Shown here piece after piece: positions 48,701-56,980 of a DNA stretch of 64,000 nucleotides; within the stretch, counting starts at the first letter, position 1; each line of letters opens with the position of its first letter. The notes beneath the pieces were generated by a model. It was not told the DNA's origin. It did not search any database and saw nothing but the letters and a program-made list of their open reading frames with translations. Source of the DNA: Massilia sp. Mn16-1_5 (lineage in GTDB: Bacteria > Pseudomonadota > Gammaproteobacteria > Burkholderiales > Burkholderiaceae_D); contig NZ_PPXQ01000014.1 of NCBI RefSeq assembly GCF_004798585.1, positions 62,001 through 126,000 of the forward strand. The letters run 5' to 3'. The position numbers were made by a program, and so were the translations under genes.

Positions 48701-50347
48701 GCGGGTCGACACGATGTCGGTGCGGACGAAGACCGACGCGCCCAGCGGCGTGACCGAGGTCGGCACGCCGTCGGTGCTGGCCGTGCTGGCGCCGAAGCTC
48801 AGGTAGGTGGTCTTGCTGGCCGTATTGTTCGAGAGCGAGCCGAGGGCGATGTTGTCGCCTTCCGCATCGAGCGCAGTCGTAATCAGGCAGACGACGTTAC
48901 TGCCCGCCGCCTCGCACAGTGGCGAGGTGTTGCTGGTGCCGCCGATATAGGCCTTGATGCTGCCATTGGTGCCGACCTTGTTCTTGATCGCGGTCGCGAC
49001 GCTGCCGGCGTTGACGCCTTTCGAGAACTGCAGGGTGCTGGAGAACAGCTGGGTGCCGCCCAGCGACAGGCCGGACAGCACCTGGTTCTTGTTCGGATTG
49101 GTGCTGCCGCTGACGCTCAGCAGCGCCGTTACCGAGGTGCCCGAGGAAACGATCAGGTCGCGCCCTGCCCGGCTGCCGTCGGAAGCCAGGGTGCAGGGGC
49201 CGACCGCCTTGCTGGTCGTACCGGCCGGGCAGTTGATCGGCACGACGGCCACCGTACTGGTGCTCTCGAGCGTGATGCCGAAGCTCGAGCAGGCCGGCAC
49301 GCCGGTCACGCTCGGCGTCTTCACGCAAGCCGTGTACTGGGCCGCGAGGCCGGTCCTGGCGATGATCGACGCGGCCAGCGCGTTGGCCAGGGCCGCCTGC
49401 TTGGTCGTCGTATTGGTGCCGCTGCTGGCGGTAACGGCCGTGTTGGTAAGGGTGAAGCTGCCGTTCGGCTCGACGACCGTGACGCTGTTGATCTTCATCG
49501 AGATCGTCGTGCTCGAGGCGCCGATGGTGATGGTGCCGTACCAGTCCGGATTGCGGTTCGGGTCGGAGAAGCGCGGGTACTTGAAATTGCCGACGTACTT
49601 GGCCTGGCAATTGGTCAGGGCGCGGCTGTCGCACCAGCGCACGCGTGCCGGTTCCGGGTAACCGCTTGGTGCCGGCGCGTTGACGGCGGTGACGCGGCAG
49701 TTGGTGAGCGTGCTGTCGGTGCAGTACTCGGCAACGTTGATCGTGTAGTAGTAGGGATTGGCGGTGAAGCTTTGCGCCGTGTAGCGCACGTCGTTCGGAT
49801 AGGCGTAGCCGCTGGTGTTGGTGCCGCAGCTGCTACCGTCGCACCAGCGCAGGTCGGGGAAGCCGGTGACCAGGTTGGTCTTGTCGACGTTATTGCCCAG
49901 CAGGTCGGTGTTGTTGACGTTGAAGCCGTCGGTCGTGACCGAGGTCCAGCCGGTCGTGTTCGCACGCGTCATCGAGTCGAAGGACAGGCCGGTGCTGGTG
50001 ACCGGCGGCAGGTAGCGCACCTTCGGGTTGTAGTACTGCTTGTTGAAGTCGGCGCTGGCGAAAGGCGGGTCGCCGATGCGGCAGGCCTTGGTACCGCCGC
50101 TCATCGTCGCGCGCGAGCGGCAGGTGGTGCTGTCGTCCACGTAGTCGGGCGTGAAGGTGCTGGTCATCGAGCCCGAGTTATCGTAGAGGAGCATCAGGTT
50201 CGGCTTGACCGTGCCGGTGCCGGTGATGTTCAGGAGCGGCAGCTGGGCGATCGCGGTCGGGCCGGCCTGGGCCGCCGACGCCAGCAGGGCCAGCGCGAGC
50301 AGGGAGAGAATGCGGTTCATGAGACGATCCATCGTGTATCCATTCAT
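45704..50347 (-). CDS. pilY1: Type IV pilus tip adhesin/biogenesis factor PilY1
   Basis: Large surface protein at the pilus tip used in adhesion, pilus extension and surface sensing. It is 1547 residues from the ATG at 50347 (in-frame ATGs at 50332 and 50320 are alternatives). After a signal peptide ending SAAQA there is a VWA-type metal site LLYDNSGSM (D56-S60), a Cys-containing Thr/Ser-rich region of several hundred residues, then the C-terminal PilY1 beta-propeller with VFAGANDGMLHAFNATTGEE and YVYGGDNLGQMWRFDFTD. It is last of the pilin operon, 32 bp after pilX. The N-terminal half is the variable part in this family. Confidence 0.93.
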   Translation of the reverse strand: MNGYTMDRLMNRILSLLALALLASAAQAGPTAIAQLPLLNITGTGTVKPNLMLLYDNSGSMTSTFTPDYVDDSTTCRSRATMSGGTKACRIGDPPFASADFNKQYYNPKVRYLPPVTSTGLSFDSMTRANTTGWTSVTTDGFNVNNTDLLGNNVDKTNLVTGFPDLRWCDGSSCGTNTSGYAYPNDVRYTAQSFTANPYYYTINVAEYCTDSTLTNCRVTAVNAPAPSGYPEPARVRWCDSRALTNCQAKYVGNFKYPRFSDPNRNPDWYGTITIGASSTTISMKINSVTVVEPNGSFTLTNTAVTASSGTNTTTKQAALANALAASIIARTGLAAQYTACVKTPSVTGVPACSSFGITLESTSTVAVVPINCPAGTTSKAVGPCTLASDGSRAGRDLIVSSGTSVTALLSVSGSTNPNKNQVLSGLSLGGTQLFSSTLQFSKGVNAGSVATAIKNKVGTNGSIKAYIGGTSNTSPLCEAAGSNVVCLITTALDAEGDNIALGSLSNNTASKTTYLSFGASTASTDGVPTSVTPLGASVFVRTDIVSTRTSYPKAPARSDCAGSTCTYDEEMTNFANWYAYYKTRNQMMKTAVGQAFQPIGNNYNVGIVSLSVAAAEGTMKAPKVFEGSARSSWYSSLYGMSTSGSTPIRQALHAIGKMYANRAPYNYSAGNEVIQFPCQQNFTFVTTDGYWNGAAAADVVNNDNKESSARFCSRAKGCVDPSEQSLNSLADVALYWYNGGSNDKVASLRDSLENWSERDGLVAAAAGENTRLHMNTYALGLGVDGIMNYEPKYDTAPTPGGDFHKLITGVTSGCPWNGGGAYVWPNPITGEESGSATYQSRVDDLWHAAINGHGKYFSASDPLQVIDGLRSALSNIEVKIGAAAAAATSTPNVSQSDNDIFAATFTTVRWYGELQGKKIDVLTGEVLPKVEWNSSEIVGRKVSAAADTRRILMLDVENGGLKDFAYAEMTPAEQAWFSNKCSLLAQCPTLDTAQRKIVDSGENIVNWLRGQQQYANDTLLRAYTKTATIPAGLAAPLPIVLGDIASSKPAYLRDPRKAYTESSYFDYQQDNQDRQPTVFAGANDGMLHAFNATTGEEMWAYAPRITMKKLYAQASTTYSTSHQFTVDGSPEVADVKIGDKWRAVLVAGLNAGGRGYYALDVTDPANPVALWELCADPAVCSGINYDADIGLSFGSAQIGVWKDGAGVQHWAAFLSSGYNNVPGTDGVAGGSGKGYVFVVDIATGAVLAKVSTGSGDTTTPSGLARISAISENPHTDPVVTYVYGGDNLGQMWRFDFTDYKAGAKVLKMGDAGVKQPITTRPEVTMCQVNGIAADGTETSAVHRVVAFGTGRLLDLADIGNSDVQSAYVLKDSGTAISSAQWRSSTMAKQSLAKVANTSTAYTINGVKVDLNTQQGWYVDFNQNSGERVNLDPQVIFGTLNMVTNMPSSSSSCKVGGTSNVYQVNVCTAEPLTSLTVDGPNGTTSQVMVAGQTLSNAAATVGSIIITTPKGNGVQITTDAGGGMDSNAVRNAISPPASRTGWRRVRE

Positions 50348-50379
50348 CGGCCGCAAGGGCCTCGGTTCGGTGCGCGGCG

Positions 50380-50985
50380 TCAGCCGCCGATCAGCACCAT
50401 CATCTGGTTGACCACGTTGCCGCCGCGCGCGCCATCCATACGCGCCGTAACCTGGTAGTGCACGCGCGGCACGCCGTTGTAGCGCGGCGTGGTGATCACC
50501 ATGCTCGACCCGGGCGCCAGCGGCGAGCCGGCCGCGAGCGGGTTGTCGGTGGTCTGGACGCAGGTGTTGTCCTTGTCGTTGTAGGGCAGCGCCAGCAGGC
50601 ACATGCGGTGGATCACGTACTCGATCCGCTTGTCGCCGACGGTCACCACCTTGGCGCCGACCCAGAACGCGGGATTGCGCACGCCCTGGCTGGGGTCGTA
50701 GGTGGCCACGTAGCCTTGATTCGCCGCGTTCATGTCGAGCAGCGCGCGCTGGCTGGTCGAGGACGAGGTGGCGGCCAGCCATTTGTAGGCCTCGTTCAGG
50801 CCCTGGTCGACCGCGTGGCTCTGGGCCGCATCGTAGGCCAGGTTCGAGGCCGTCAGCGTGGTCGTGTTGCTCGACTTGAGCAGGTAGATGCTCGAAATGA
50901 GCATCACCAGCAGGATGACCAGCATGACCGGCAGGGCAATGCCGGCCTGCCGCGCGAACGGACGGGAGGATGGACGCTTCATCAT
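50380..50985 (-). CDS. pilX: Type IV pilus minor pilin PilX
   Basis: It is 201 residues. After a basic leader the helix GIALPVMLVILLVMLISSIY lacks the Glu at position 5 that other pilins need for assembly, as in GspK-like or PilX-type tip initiators. The rest is a globular pilin domain with Cys residues (MCLLALPYNDKDNTCVQ). Its ATG overlaps the pilW stop (ATGA). Together with PilV, PilW, FimT and PilY1 it should prime pilus assembly. Confidence 0.88.
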   Translation of the reverse strand: MMKRPSSRPFARQAGIALPVMLVILLVMLISSIYLLKSSNTTTLTASNLAYDAAQSHAVDQGLNEAYKWLAATSSSTSQRALLDMNAANQGYVATYDPSQGVRNPAFWVGAKVVTVGDKRIEYVIHRMCLLALPYNDKDNTCVQTTDNPLAAGSPLAPGSSMVITTPRYNGVPRVHYQVTARMDGARGGNVVNQMMVLIGG

Positions 50986-52142
50986 GGATTCCAGCCCGCG
51001 TTGCGCAGCGGGACGATGGTTTCGAAAACGCGGTAGCTGTAGCAGCGCCAGTCCGCGCTGTCCCCCGCCACCGCCACGTCGACCGTCATCGGCACCGGCG
51101 TCACGCCTTCCGGCTCCTTGCTGGCGAAAACGACCGGCTTGTTGGTGGTGGTGCTGCAGGCGGCGCCGGCAGGCGGCCGTTCGCGCGTCTTGCTGCGCGC
51201 GACCACGGCGATGCGCAGCGCCGCCAGGTGCTCGTAGTCCCCTGCGCCGCCGGTCTCGCCGTCACCGTCGGCATTGATCATCTGCGGCGACCAGGTCCCG
51301 ATCTTCAGGCCCTTGCGGTTGTCGAAGGCGCTGCCGGTGCGGGTGTCGAAGCCGTACTGCGCCTTGATCGAGACGATGTTGTCGGCCACCGTCGCCGGGG
51401 TGGCGGCCGAACCGGCCATGTCGGTCGAGCGCAGGCGCAGGAAACCGTTGGCGACCGACCAGGTATGCAGCGACAGCGAGGCGGCCGGGCCGAGGTTGAA
51501 CAGGCGCGTCTTGCCGCCCTTGAAATTGATGCCGAGTTCGCCGGAGTTGAAGCGGAAATCGGTGCCGCCACCCACGTTCACCTGGGCCGCCGCGCCCGGC
51601 CGCGCCGAGATCTGTGCCAGCGCGCAGTCGCCGCCGCGGTTTTCCGGCGCCACGACGACCACGTCACCCAGGTTGAAGCCATAGGACGGTACCCGGTCGA
51701 CGTTGACCAGGGTGCCGCCGAAGTAGTCGGTGACCACGCGCAAGGTACCGGTGCCGGTCGGCGAGCTGCCCGAATACAGGGAGATGACGTCGGGCGCGCT
51801 GCCGTTCGACTCGATGACGGCCGGCGCCAGCGGGCGCACGGTGGCGGCGCCGCGCGGCGCGCCGGCCAGCACATAGCCTTCGCTGTCGTTGAAGCGCGTG
51901 TTGCAGCCGATGATAATTGGGTCGTTCAGGCCGAAGCCCGCCTGCTGGGCGTCGTTACTGATCGAGAACATCGCCAGCATCCCGTTCTGCATCGAGTCCG
52001 AGCTGCCCAGCGCCGACTGCTTGCTCTGTTCGGAGCCGGTGATCAGGCGCGTGGCGAATACCAGCGCGAGCATGCCGACGGCCAGGCTGACCAGCAGTTC
52101 GACCACCGAGAAGCCCCGCATACGGACGCTAGAAATGCCCAT
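50982..52142 (-). CDS. pilW: Type IV pilus minor pilin PilW
   Basis: It is 386 residues. The class III-type prepilin signal MRGFSVVELLVSLAVGMLAL has Glu5 and an N-terminal helix; it is followed by the PilW pattern SEQSKQSALGSSDSMQNGM and a large beta domain. I chose the ATG at 52142 because it puts the prepilin cleavage site 9 residues in; longer in-frame starts run into pilV. It lies 8 bp after pilV and overlaps pilX by 4 bp. Confidence 0.9.
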   Translation of the reverse strand: MGISSVRMRGFSVVELLVSLAVGMLALVFATRLITGSEQSKQSALGSSDSMQNGMLAMFSISNDAQQAGFGLNDPIIIGCNTRFNDSEGYVLAGAPRGAATVRPLAPAVIESNGSAPDVISLYSGSSPTGTGTLRVVTDYFGGTLVNVDRVPSYGFNLGDVVVVAPENRGGDCALAQISARPGAAAQVNVGGGTDFRFNSGELGINFKGGKTRLFNLGPAASLSLHTWSVANGFLRLRSTDMAGSAATPATVADNIVSIKAQYGFDTRTGSAFDNRKGLKIGTWSPQMINADGDGETGGAGDYEHLAALRIAVVARSKTRERPPAGAACSTTTNKPVVFASKEPEGVTPVPMTVDVAVAGDSADWRCYSYRVFETIVPLRNAGWNP

Positions 52143-52150
52143 GTCCGCTC

Positions 52151-52591
52151 CTAGATGGTGGCACGCACGGTGTGCGTGTTGGCGGGGTCGCCGGCCTTGC
52201 GCTGCCAGCTGATCGCGACCGTCACGGTGGCCGCGCCGCCGCCGGTGCCGTTGGCGATCGTCACCGTCACCTTCGCGCCGGGGATGCTCTTGCGGGTGGC
52301 GTCGTACCACGGCGTCAGGCGCGCGCCGGGCGTGCCGCCGCTGGCCAGGGCGTAATCAGAGAGGCGCTCGGAATCGGTCGTCATCACGCCGAGCAGGCGT
52401 TCGGCCGCGATCGTCGCCTCGGCGCGCATGCTCGCTTCCGACAGGGCCGAATAGGCGCGCGCCTGCAGGCCGATCGTGCCGAGCAGGCCGATCGCGAGCA
52501 GCACGGCGGCGATCAGCGCTTCGAGCAGGGCGACGCCCCCCTGGCGCTGCTTGAGGCGGCGCGGCGGGCGAGGCATGGGGCGGGAGGTCAT
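52151..52591 (-). CDS. pilV: Type IV pilus minor pilin PilV
   Basis: It is 146 residues. A basic leader of about 19 residues precedes GVALLEALIAAVLLAIGLLG, with Glu5 present. The segment QARAYSALSEASMRAEATIA is typical of PilV. Its ATG overlaps the fimT stop (ATGA). Inner-membrane protein processed by PilD-type peptidase and placed at the pilus tip. Confidence 0.88.
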   Translation of the reverse strand: MTSRPMPRPPRRLKQRQGGVALLEALIAAVLLAIGLLGTIGLQARAYSALSEASMRAEATIAAERLLGVMTTDSERLSDYALASGGTPGARLTPWYDATRKSIPGAKVTVTIANGTGGGAATVTVAISWQRKAGDPANTHTVRATI

Positions 52592-53262
52592 GGCGGGCAC
52601 CTTTGCGGATCGGTGGTTGCGGCGAGCGGGTTGCAGCGGATGGCATTCCCGGCCATGGTCAGCACGAGCGCAAGCGGACGGGCCGCGGCCGCATGCTTGC
52701 TGCTGGGGGTCAGCGCGAGGCGCTCGATGCGCGGGCCGATGGCCGGATCGACCCAGCCGACCGGCGTGAAATAGACGGCATTCGCACCCTCCGGGCCGAT
52801 CGACGGAACCAGGTCGGCCGCCGGCGGCAGCGCTTCTGCGCTGCGCTGCAGGGACTTGAAGCCGTTGGCCGCGCCGAGCGGATCGCGCGTGGCCGGAGCG
52901 GCCGCACTCGACCAGTTGGTGCTGATGTCGTTGCAGGGTTCGTCCGAACGCGGGAAGCAGACGTCGATCTGCCAGTCGTACTGGCCATTGGCCGCGTTCT
53001 TGCTGAGGACCAGGCGGCTGACGCCGTTCTGGGTCAGGGCCTGGTTGCGTGCGAGCGCAAAGCCTTCGGCATAAAACTGGCCGGCGGCGGCGACCTTGCT
53101 GGCGTAGATCCACTCGGCCATGCGCGGCATGCCGATCGACAGCACGATGCCGAGGATCGCCAGCGCGATCAGGGCTTCGAGCAGCGTGAAGCCGCGGTCG
53201 ATGTGCTTACCCATGCCTGGTCTTATTGCCTGCCTCATTGGCTGCCTCATTGGCTGCCTCAT
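52588..53262 (-). CDS. fimT: GspH/FimT family minor pseudopilin
   Basis: It is 224 residues from the ATG at 53262, which overlaps the stop of the preceding pilin (ATGA) as at other junctions in the operon. The mature protein starts GFTLLEALIALAILGIVLSI, with Glu5, and carries a GspH/FimT C-terminal domain. The leader contains a repeated MRQP motif made by the 12-bp DNA repeat at 53231-53266; ATGs at 53250, 53238 and 53214 are in-frame alternatives, so leader length is 8 to 24 residues depending on which is used. Confidence 0.85.
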   Translation of the reverse strand: MRQPMRQPMRQAIRPGMGKHIDRGFTLLEALIALAILGIVLSIGMPRMAEWIYASKVAAAGQFYAEGFALARNQALTQNGVSRLVLSKNAANGQYDWQIDVCFPRSDEPCNDISTNWSSAAAPATRDPLGAANGFKSLQRSAEALPPAADLVPSIGPEGANAVYFTPVGWVDPAIGPRIERLALTPSSKHAAAARPLALVLTMAGNAIRCNPLAATTDPQRCPP

Positions 53263-53266
53263 TGGC
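53231..53266. repeat. 12-bp tandem repeat at pilin-fimT junction
   Basis: Three exact copies of TGCCTCATTGGC. On the coding (minus) strand each unit contains ATGAGGCAG, so a GAGG lies 6 nt before the ATG of the next unit. The repeat holds the pilin stop codon and supplies in-frame starts for fimT. Confidence 0.9.
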
Positions 53267-53672
53267 TACATTGACCGCTCTTGTCGCGCACCCAGCATTT
53301 CGTGCTCGTGGCCCAGCCGCTCGGTACGCCGGTGGTGGCGCGCTGGCCGTTCTGGTCGATCGTGAAGACGAAGCCCAGCGTCGCGTTCTTGCCGGTCGCG
53401 CTGATCGTGTAGGCCGTGTCGGTCGCGCTCTCGACCTTGAAGCTGAAGTTGTCGGTGTTCGCCGGCAGCGCCGCAAAGCCGCTGTAGGAATTCGTATTCG
53501 ACCAGTGCTGCTCGAGCGCCGGCTGCACGCCCGCCAGGGCGGAATAGGCATCGGTCAGGCGCGTGCGCAGGACGTAGCTGCCGTAGGTGGGCACGGCGAT
53601 CGCGGACAGGATGCCGATGATGGCGACCGTGATCATGAGTTCGATGAGCGTGAAGCCAGCCTGAGGTTTCAT
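53259..53672 (-). CDS. pilE: Type IV pilin (PilE/PilA-like)
   Basis: It is 137 residues. MKPQAGFTLIELMITVAIIG is the classic prepilin start with a 6-residue leader and Glu5. The C-terminal disulfide loop is likely CWVRDKSGQC. Length and the lead position in the minor pilin operon suggest the PilE-type minor pilin, though a major pilin cannot be excluded. The stop codon is inside the 12-bp repeat shared with fimT. Confidence 0.88.
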   Translation of the reverse strand: MKPQAGFTLIELMITVAIIGILSAIAVPTYGSYVLRTRLTDAYSALAGVQPALEQHWSNTNSYSGFAALPANTDNFSFKVESATDTAYTISATGKNATLGFVFTIDQNGQRATTGVPSGWATSTKCWVRDKSGQCSQ

Positions 53673-53806
53673 GTCGGTTCCCGAAGATGGGACGCGCCGC
53701 TTGGAAGCATCGCGCCGGAAATAAAAGTTGCCTTGGGAGAATAATACCGCAGGAAGCTTGCATTACCCTGAGGAAATGCTGACAGGAAGCTGACAGTCGA
53801 GTCTAC

Positions 53807-55120
53807 TCAGGGAAAGGCCACCGTGAAGACGGCTCCGCCGCCTTGCGCATCGGACAGCGTCAGCTCGGCGCCGTGCAGGCTGGCGATGTCGCGCACGATG
53901 GCCAGGCCCAGGCCGCTGCCATGGGTGCCCTCGTCCAGCCGCACGAAGCGCTCGAATACTTTTTCGCGTTGGTAGAGGGGGATGCCGGGGCCGTTGTCTT
54001 CGATGCGCAGCATGCTGCCACCGCCTGCCAGCGCGGCGCAGCCGACGGTGACGCGCCCGCCCCGCGGCGTATAGCGCAGGGCGTTGTCGACCAGGTTGTC
54101 GACCAGGTCGCGCAGCAGGAAGCGGTCGCCCTGTACCCGGGCCGGCGCCAGCTCGAAGCCGAGGTCGATGTCGCGGCTGGCGGCCTGCTCCACAAAAGCC
54201 TGGATGCTTTCGGCGACCAGGTCGGACAGGTCGAGCGGCGCCAGGCGCGCGCGCGCAAAGCGGTTCGGCTCGGCGCGCTCCAGCGACAGCAGCTGATTCG
54301 TTTGCCGGATCATGCGCTCGTTCGCGCCCAGCATCAGATCGAGCGAACGGCGGGTCTCGGGATCGCCGGCGTGGCGCGCGGCCAGCCATTCGAGCTGCAG
54401 GCGCAGCCCGGCCAGCGGCGTGCGCAGCTGGTGCGCGACGTTGGCGCGGAATTCGTCCTGGGCGCGCGCGCCGGCATCGATCCGGCCCAGCAGGGCATTG
54501 AAGGCGCCGACCACCGGCAAGAGTTCGCGCGGCATGCCGGCGTCGTCGAGCGGGGCCAGGTCGGCGCTGCCGCGCGCATCGAGCCGCGCACGCAGGCGCG
54601 CCAGCGGAGACAAGCCATTCCCGACCGAGAACCAGACCAGGCCCACCAGCGCCAGGCTGAACAGCACTTCGAGCAGCACCAGCGAGCGCACGATGGCCGC
54701 CTGCACGCCCTGGCGCGCGCGCGTGGTGCGCGCCAGGCTGACACGCATGCCCTCGCCCGCCTCGGCCACTGCGACCCGCACCGGCTCGCCGTCGAGACGG
54801 GCATCGAGCAGGCCCGTGCGCCGCGGCGCGGAAAGCTGTGGCGTGCCGGCCAGCAGGCGCCCGGCGCCATCGTGCAAGGCGGCCCAGCTGGCCTCGCCGG
54901 CGCCCTTGTCGGACGCCACCGTCTGCAGCGCGCCAGCCCCGCCGCTACGCACGCGCGCGGCCAGCGCGGCCGCATCCTGGCGCAGCCCTTCGTCGAAGGC
55001 GAGTTGCGCCGGCGTCCAGGCCAGCAGGTAGGTCAGCGCGGCGGCGCCCAGGTTGACGACCAGGATCGGCCCGACCAGCCACTTCAGCAGCCGCAGGCGA
55101 ATGCTGGGAATGCCGCTCAT
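53807..55120 (-). CDS. Sensor histidine kinase, TctE-like
   Basis: It is 437 residues with TM1 about 14-34, a periplasmic 2CSK_N-type domain about 35-142, TM2 about 143-165, a HAMP-like linker, HisKA with H230 in ANVAHQLRTPLAG and HATPase_c with NLVDNALRYT, DNGPGI and GSGLGLAIV. The HQ form of the H-box is typical of the TctE/2CSK_N group. Its ATG overlaps the response-regulator stop (ATGA). No tricarboxylate transport genes are near, so the ligand is open. Confidence 0.92.
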   Translation of the reverse strand: MSGIPSIRLRLLKWLVGPILVVNLGAAALTYLLAWTPAQLAFDEGLRQDAAALAARVRSGGAGALQTVASDKGAGEASWAALHDGAGRLLAGTPQLSAPRRTGLLDARLDGEPVRVAVAEAGEGMRVSLARTTRARQGVQAAIVRSLVLLEVLFSLALVGLVWFSVGNGLSPLARLRARLDARGSADLAPLDDAGMPRELLPVVGAFNALLGRIDAGARAQDEFRANVAHQLRTPLAGLRLQLEWLAARHAGDPETRRSLDLMLGANERMIRQTNQLLSLERAEPNRFARARLAPLDLSDLVAESIQAFVEQAASRDIDLGFELAPARVQGDRFLLRDLVDNLVDNALRYTPRGGRVTVGCAALAGGGSMLRIEDNGPGIPLYQREKVFERFVRLDEGTHGSGLGLAIVRDIASLHGAELTLSDAQGGGAVFTVAFP

Positions 55121-55788
55121 GCGGCCGGCGCCGCTTCCAGGAGATAGCCGAAACCGCGGATGGTGCGCAGGGCGAGGCCCGCGCCTTCGAGTTTCAGGCG
55201 CAGGCGCGAGACATAGACTTCGACCGCATTCAGGGTCAGGTCTTCGCCCCAGGGCGCAATGGTGTCGATGATCTGCTGCTTGGAGACCACTCTGCCCGCC
55301 TGCTGCAGCAGGTATTCGAGCACGGCCCACTCGCGCGCCGACAGTTCCAGCGGTCGCTCGCCAATGCGTGCGCGGCGCGCGCCGGAATCGAAGACCAGGT
55401 TGCCAAGCAGGAGGATGCCGGTCTTGGGCGCATTCCTGCGCCCCAGCGCGCGGATGCGCGCCACCAGTTCTGGCGTGGCGAAAGGTTTGACCAGGTAGTC
55501 GTCGGCGCCGGTCTCGAGTCCGCGCACCCGGTCTTCGACGGCGTCGCGCGCGGTCAGCAGCAGGACCGGGGTGGTGTCGCCGCGCGCGCGCAGGCGGCGC
55601 ACGACCTCGAAGCCGTCGATACCGGGCAGGCCGATGTCGAGCACGGCCACTTGCGGGGGATTGCGCTGCAACTGGAGGTCGGCCTGGAGACCGTCGCTGG
55701 CCAGTTCGACCTGCATGCCGTGACCCTGCAGGGTGCGGGTCAGACCGTCGGCAAGGACGGCGTCGTCTTCGACGAGTAGGACATGCAT
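55117..55788 (-). CDS. OmpR/PhoB-family response regulator, TctD-like
   Basis: It is 223 residues: a receiver domain with phospho-acceptor D51 in VAVLDIGLPGIDGF and K in DYLVKPF, then a winged-helix DNA-binding domain (LSAREWAVLEYLLQQAGRVV; EVYVSRLRLKLEGAGL). DNA-binding partner of the kinase encoded immediately downstream. The ATG at 55788 starts exactly at the receiver fold; no strong ribosome site precedes it. Confidence 0.93.
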   Translation of the reverse strand: MHVLLVEDDAVLADGLTRTLQGHGMQVELASDGLQADLQLQRNPPQVAVLDIGLPGIDGFEVVRRLRARGDTTPVLLLTARDAVEDRVRGLETGADDYLVKPFATPELVARIRALGRRNAPKTGILLLGNLVFDSGARRARIGERPLELSAREWAVLEYLLQQAGRVVSKQQIIDTIAPWGEDLTLNAVEVYVSRLRLKLEGAGLALRTIRGFGYLLEAAPAA

Positions 55789-56065
55789 GCGCTGGACATA
55801 AGAAAAATGGCTGAGAGAACGGCCATTATGCGGAAAAAGTTGCTTCTTGAGAAGAAAAGCCCGGGAAAAGGCCTGATTTTCAGCATCTTTCCTAGTAGGA
55901 CTGGACTGACACGACACCATGCATACAGCCTACATGGGGGCAACCCCTAATCTTATGTTCGGCAACAGACGGAACCATTATCGTACACACATCGCGATTA
56001 AGACATTGTCAACACAGTCTCCAAGAGTCGCACTCCATGCAGTACGTTAGATAAGAGGACAGAAA

Positions 56066-56875
56066 ATGAACAACGCTCAACTCGGTGGTGTCACGCAAAA
56101 AGCACAATCGGTCAACCAGCTTCTTTCGACCAAAGAGGATATCAAAGCGGCGTCCCGTCCAGTTGTCAGTTTCAGCGGCACCCAGCAAAACGAACTGCTG
56201 GCAGCCCTCCCCCGCCAAGACCTGGAAACCCTGTTCGAGCACCTGGAACTGGTCCCTATGCCATTCGGTAAGGAACTGTTCGAGTATGGCAGCAAATTGG
56301 AATACGTGTATTTCCCGACGACTTCAATCGTGTCGCTGCTCTACGTGATGGAAGACGGCGCCACGACCGAGATCGCCGTGGTCGGCCACGAAGGCGTGGT
56401 CGGCGTGTCGCTCTTCATGGGCGAGCGCGCCATGTGCAGCGCCGTGGTCCAGAGCGCCGGCTACGGCTACCGCCTGAAGACCCAGTACCTGCGTGATGCA
56501 TTCAACCGCGGCGGCGCCCTGCCCCAGCTCTTGATGCGCTACACCAACGCCCTGTTCGCCCAGATGGCCCAGAACGCCGTTGGCGGCCGCCACAGCTCGA
56601 TCGAACAGAAACTCTGCCGCTGGCTGCTCGACCGCCTGGACCGTTCGCCAGGCAACGAGCTGAAAGTGACCCAGGAACTCATCTCCATCATGCTCGGCGT
56701 GCGTCGCGAAAGCATCACGGCCGCCGCCGGCAAGCTGCAGGATGAAGGCCTGATTCAGTACCGCCGCGGCAACATCACCGTGCTCGACCGTGCTGGCCTG
56801 GAAGAGTACGCAGGCGAATGCTACAAGGTCGCCAAGACCGAATACGACCGCCTGCTGATGGACGTGGCACGGTAA
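56066..56875 (+). CDS. Crp/Fnr-family transcriptional regulator
   Basis: It is 269 residues. An N-terminal extension of about 40 residues precedes a cyclic-nucleotide-binding fold (about 45-150, with FGKELFEYGSKLEYVYFPTT), then a C-terminal helix-turn-helix (LISIMLGVRRESITAAAGKL). No Cys cluster of Fnr is present and the cAMP-binding RxS motif is not obvious, so the effector is unknown. GAGGACAG precedes the ATG. It lies between two two-component systems and may be unrelated to either. Confidence 0.9.
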   Translation: MNNAQLGGVTQKAQSVNQLLSTKEDIKAASRPVVSFSGTQQNELLAALPRQDLETLFEHLELVPMPFGKELFEYGSKLEYVYFPTTSIVSLLYVMEDGATTEIAVVGHEGVVGVSLFMGERAMCSAVVQSAGYGYRLKTQYLRDAFNRGGALPQLLMRYTNALFAQMAQNAVGGRHSSIEQKLCRWLLDRLDRSPGNELKVTQELISIMLGVRRESITAAAGKLQDEGLIQYRRGNITVLDRAGLEEYAGECYKVAKTEYDRLLMDVAR

Positions 56876-56904
56876 GGTGGTCGGCTCCACCTGATTGTCT
56901 GCGT

Positions 56905-56922
56905 GGCGCCTACGTAGGCGCC
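56905..56922. repeat. Palindrome between convergent genes
   Basis: GGCGCCTACGTAGGCGCC, a perfect 18-bp palindrome, with flanks GCGT and CCCACGC that extend the symmetry imperfectly. Its centre is two facing GTAG tetranucleotides, as in the elements at 9887 and 40832. It may be a stem-loop between the convergent Crp-like and kinase genes. Confidence 0.5.
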
Positions 56923-56980
56923 GCCCACGCGTTCAACGCACGGCGGCATCACTGCAAAGTATCAGGAAACAGCTCGAAGT

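Noticed and set aside
46979..50458. A 1159-codon plus-strand frame opposite pilY1.
   Set aside because: Antisense shadow of a Ser/Thr/Gly-rich gene; no ribosome site or domain.
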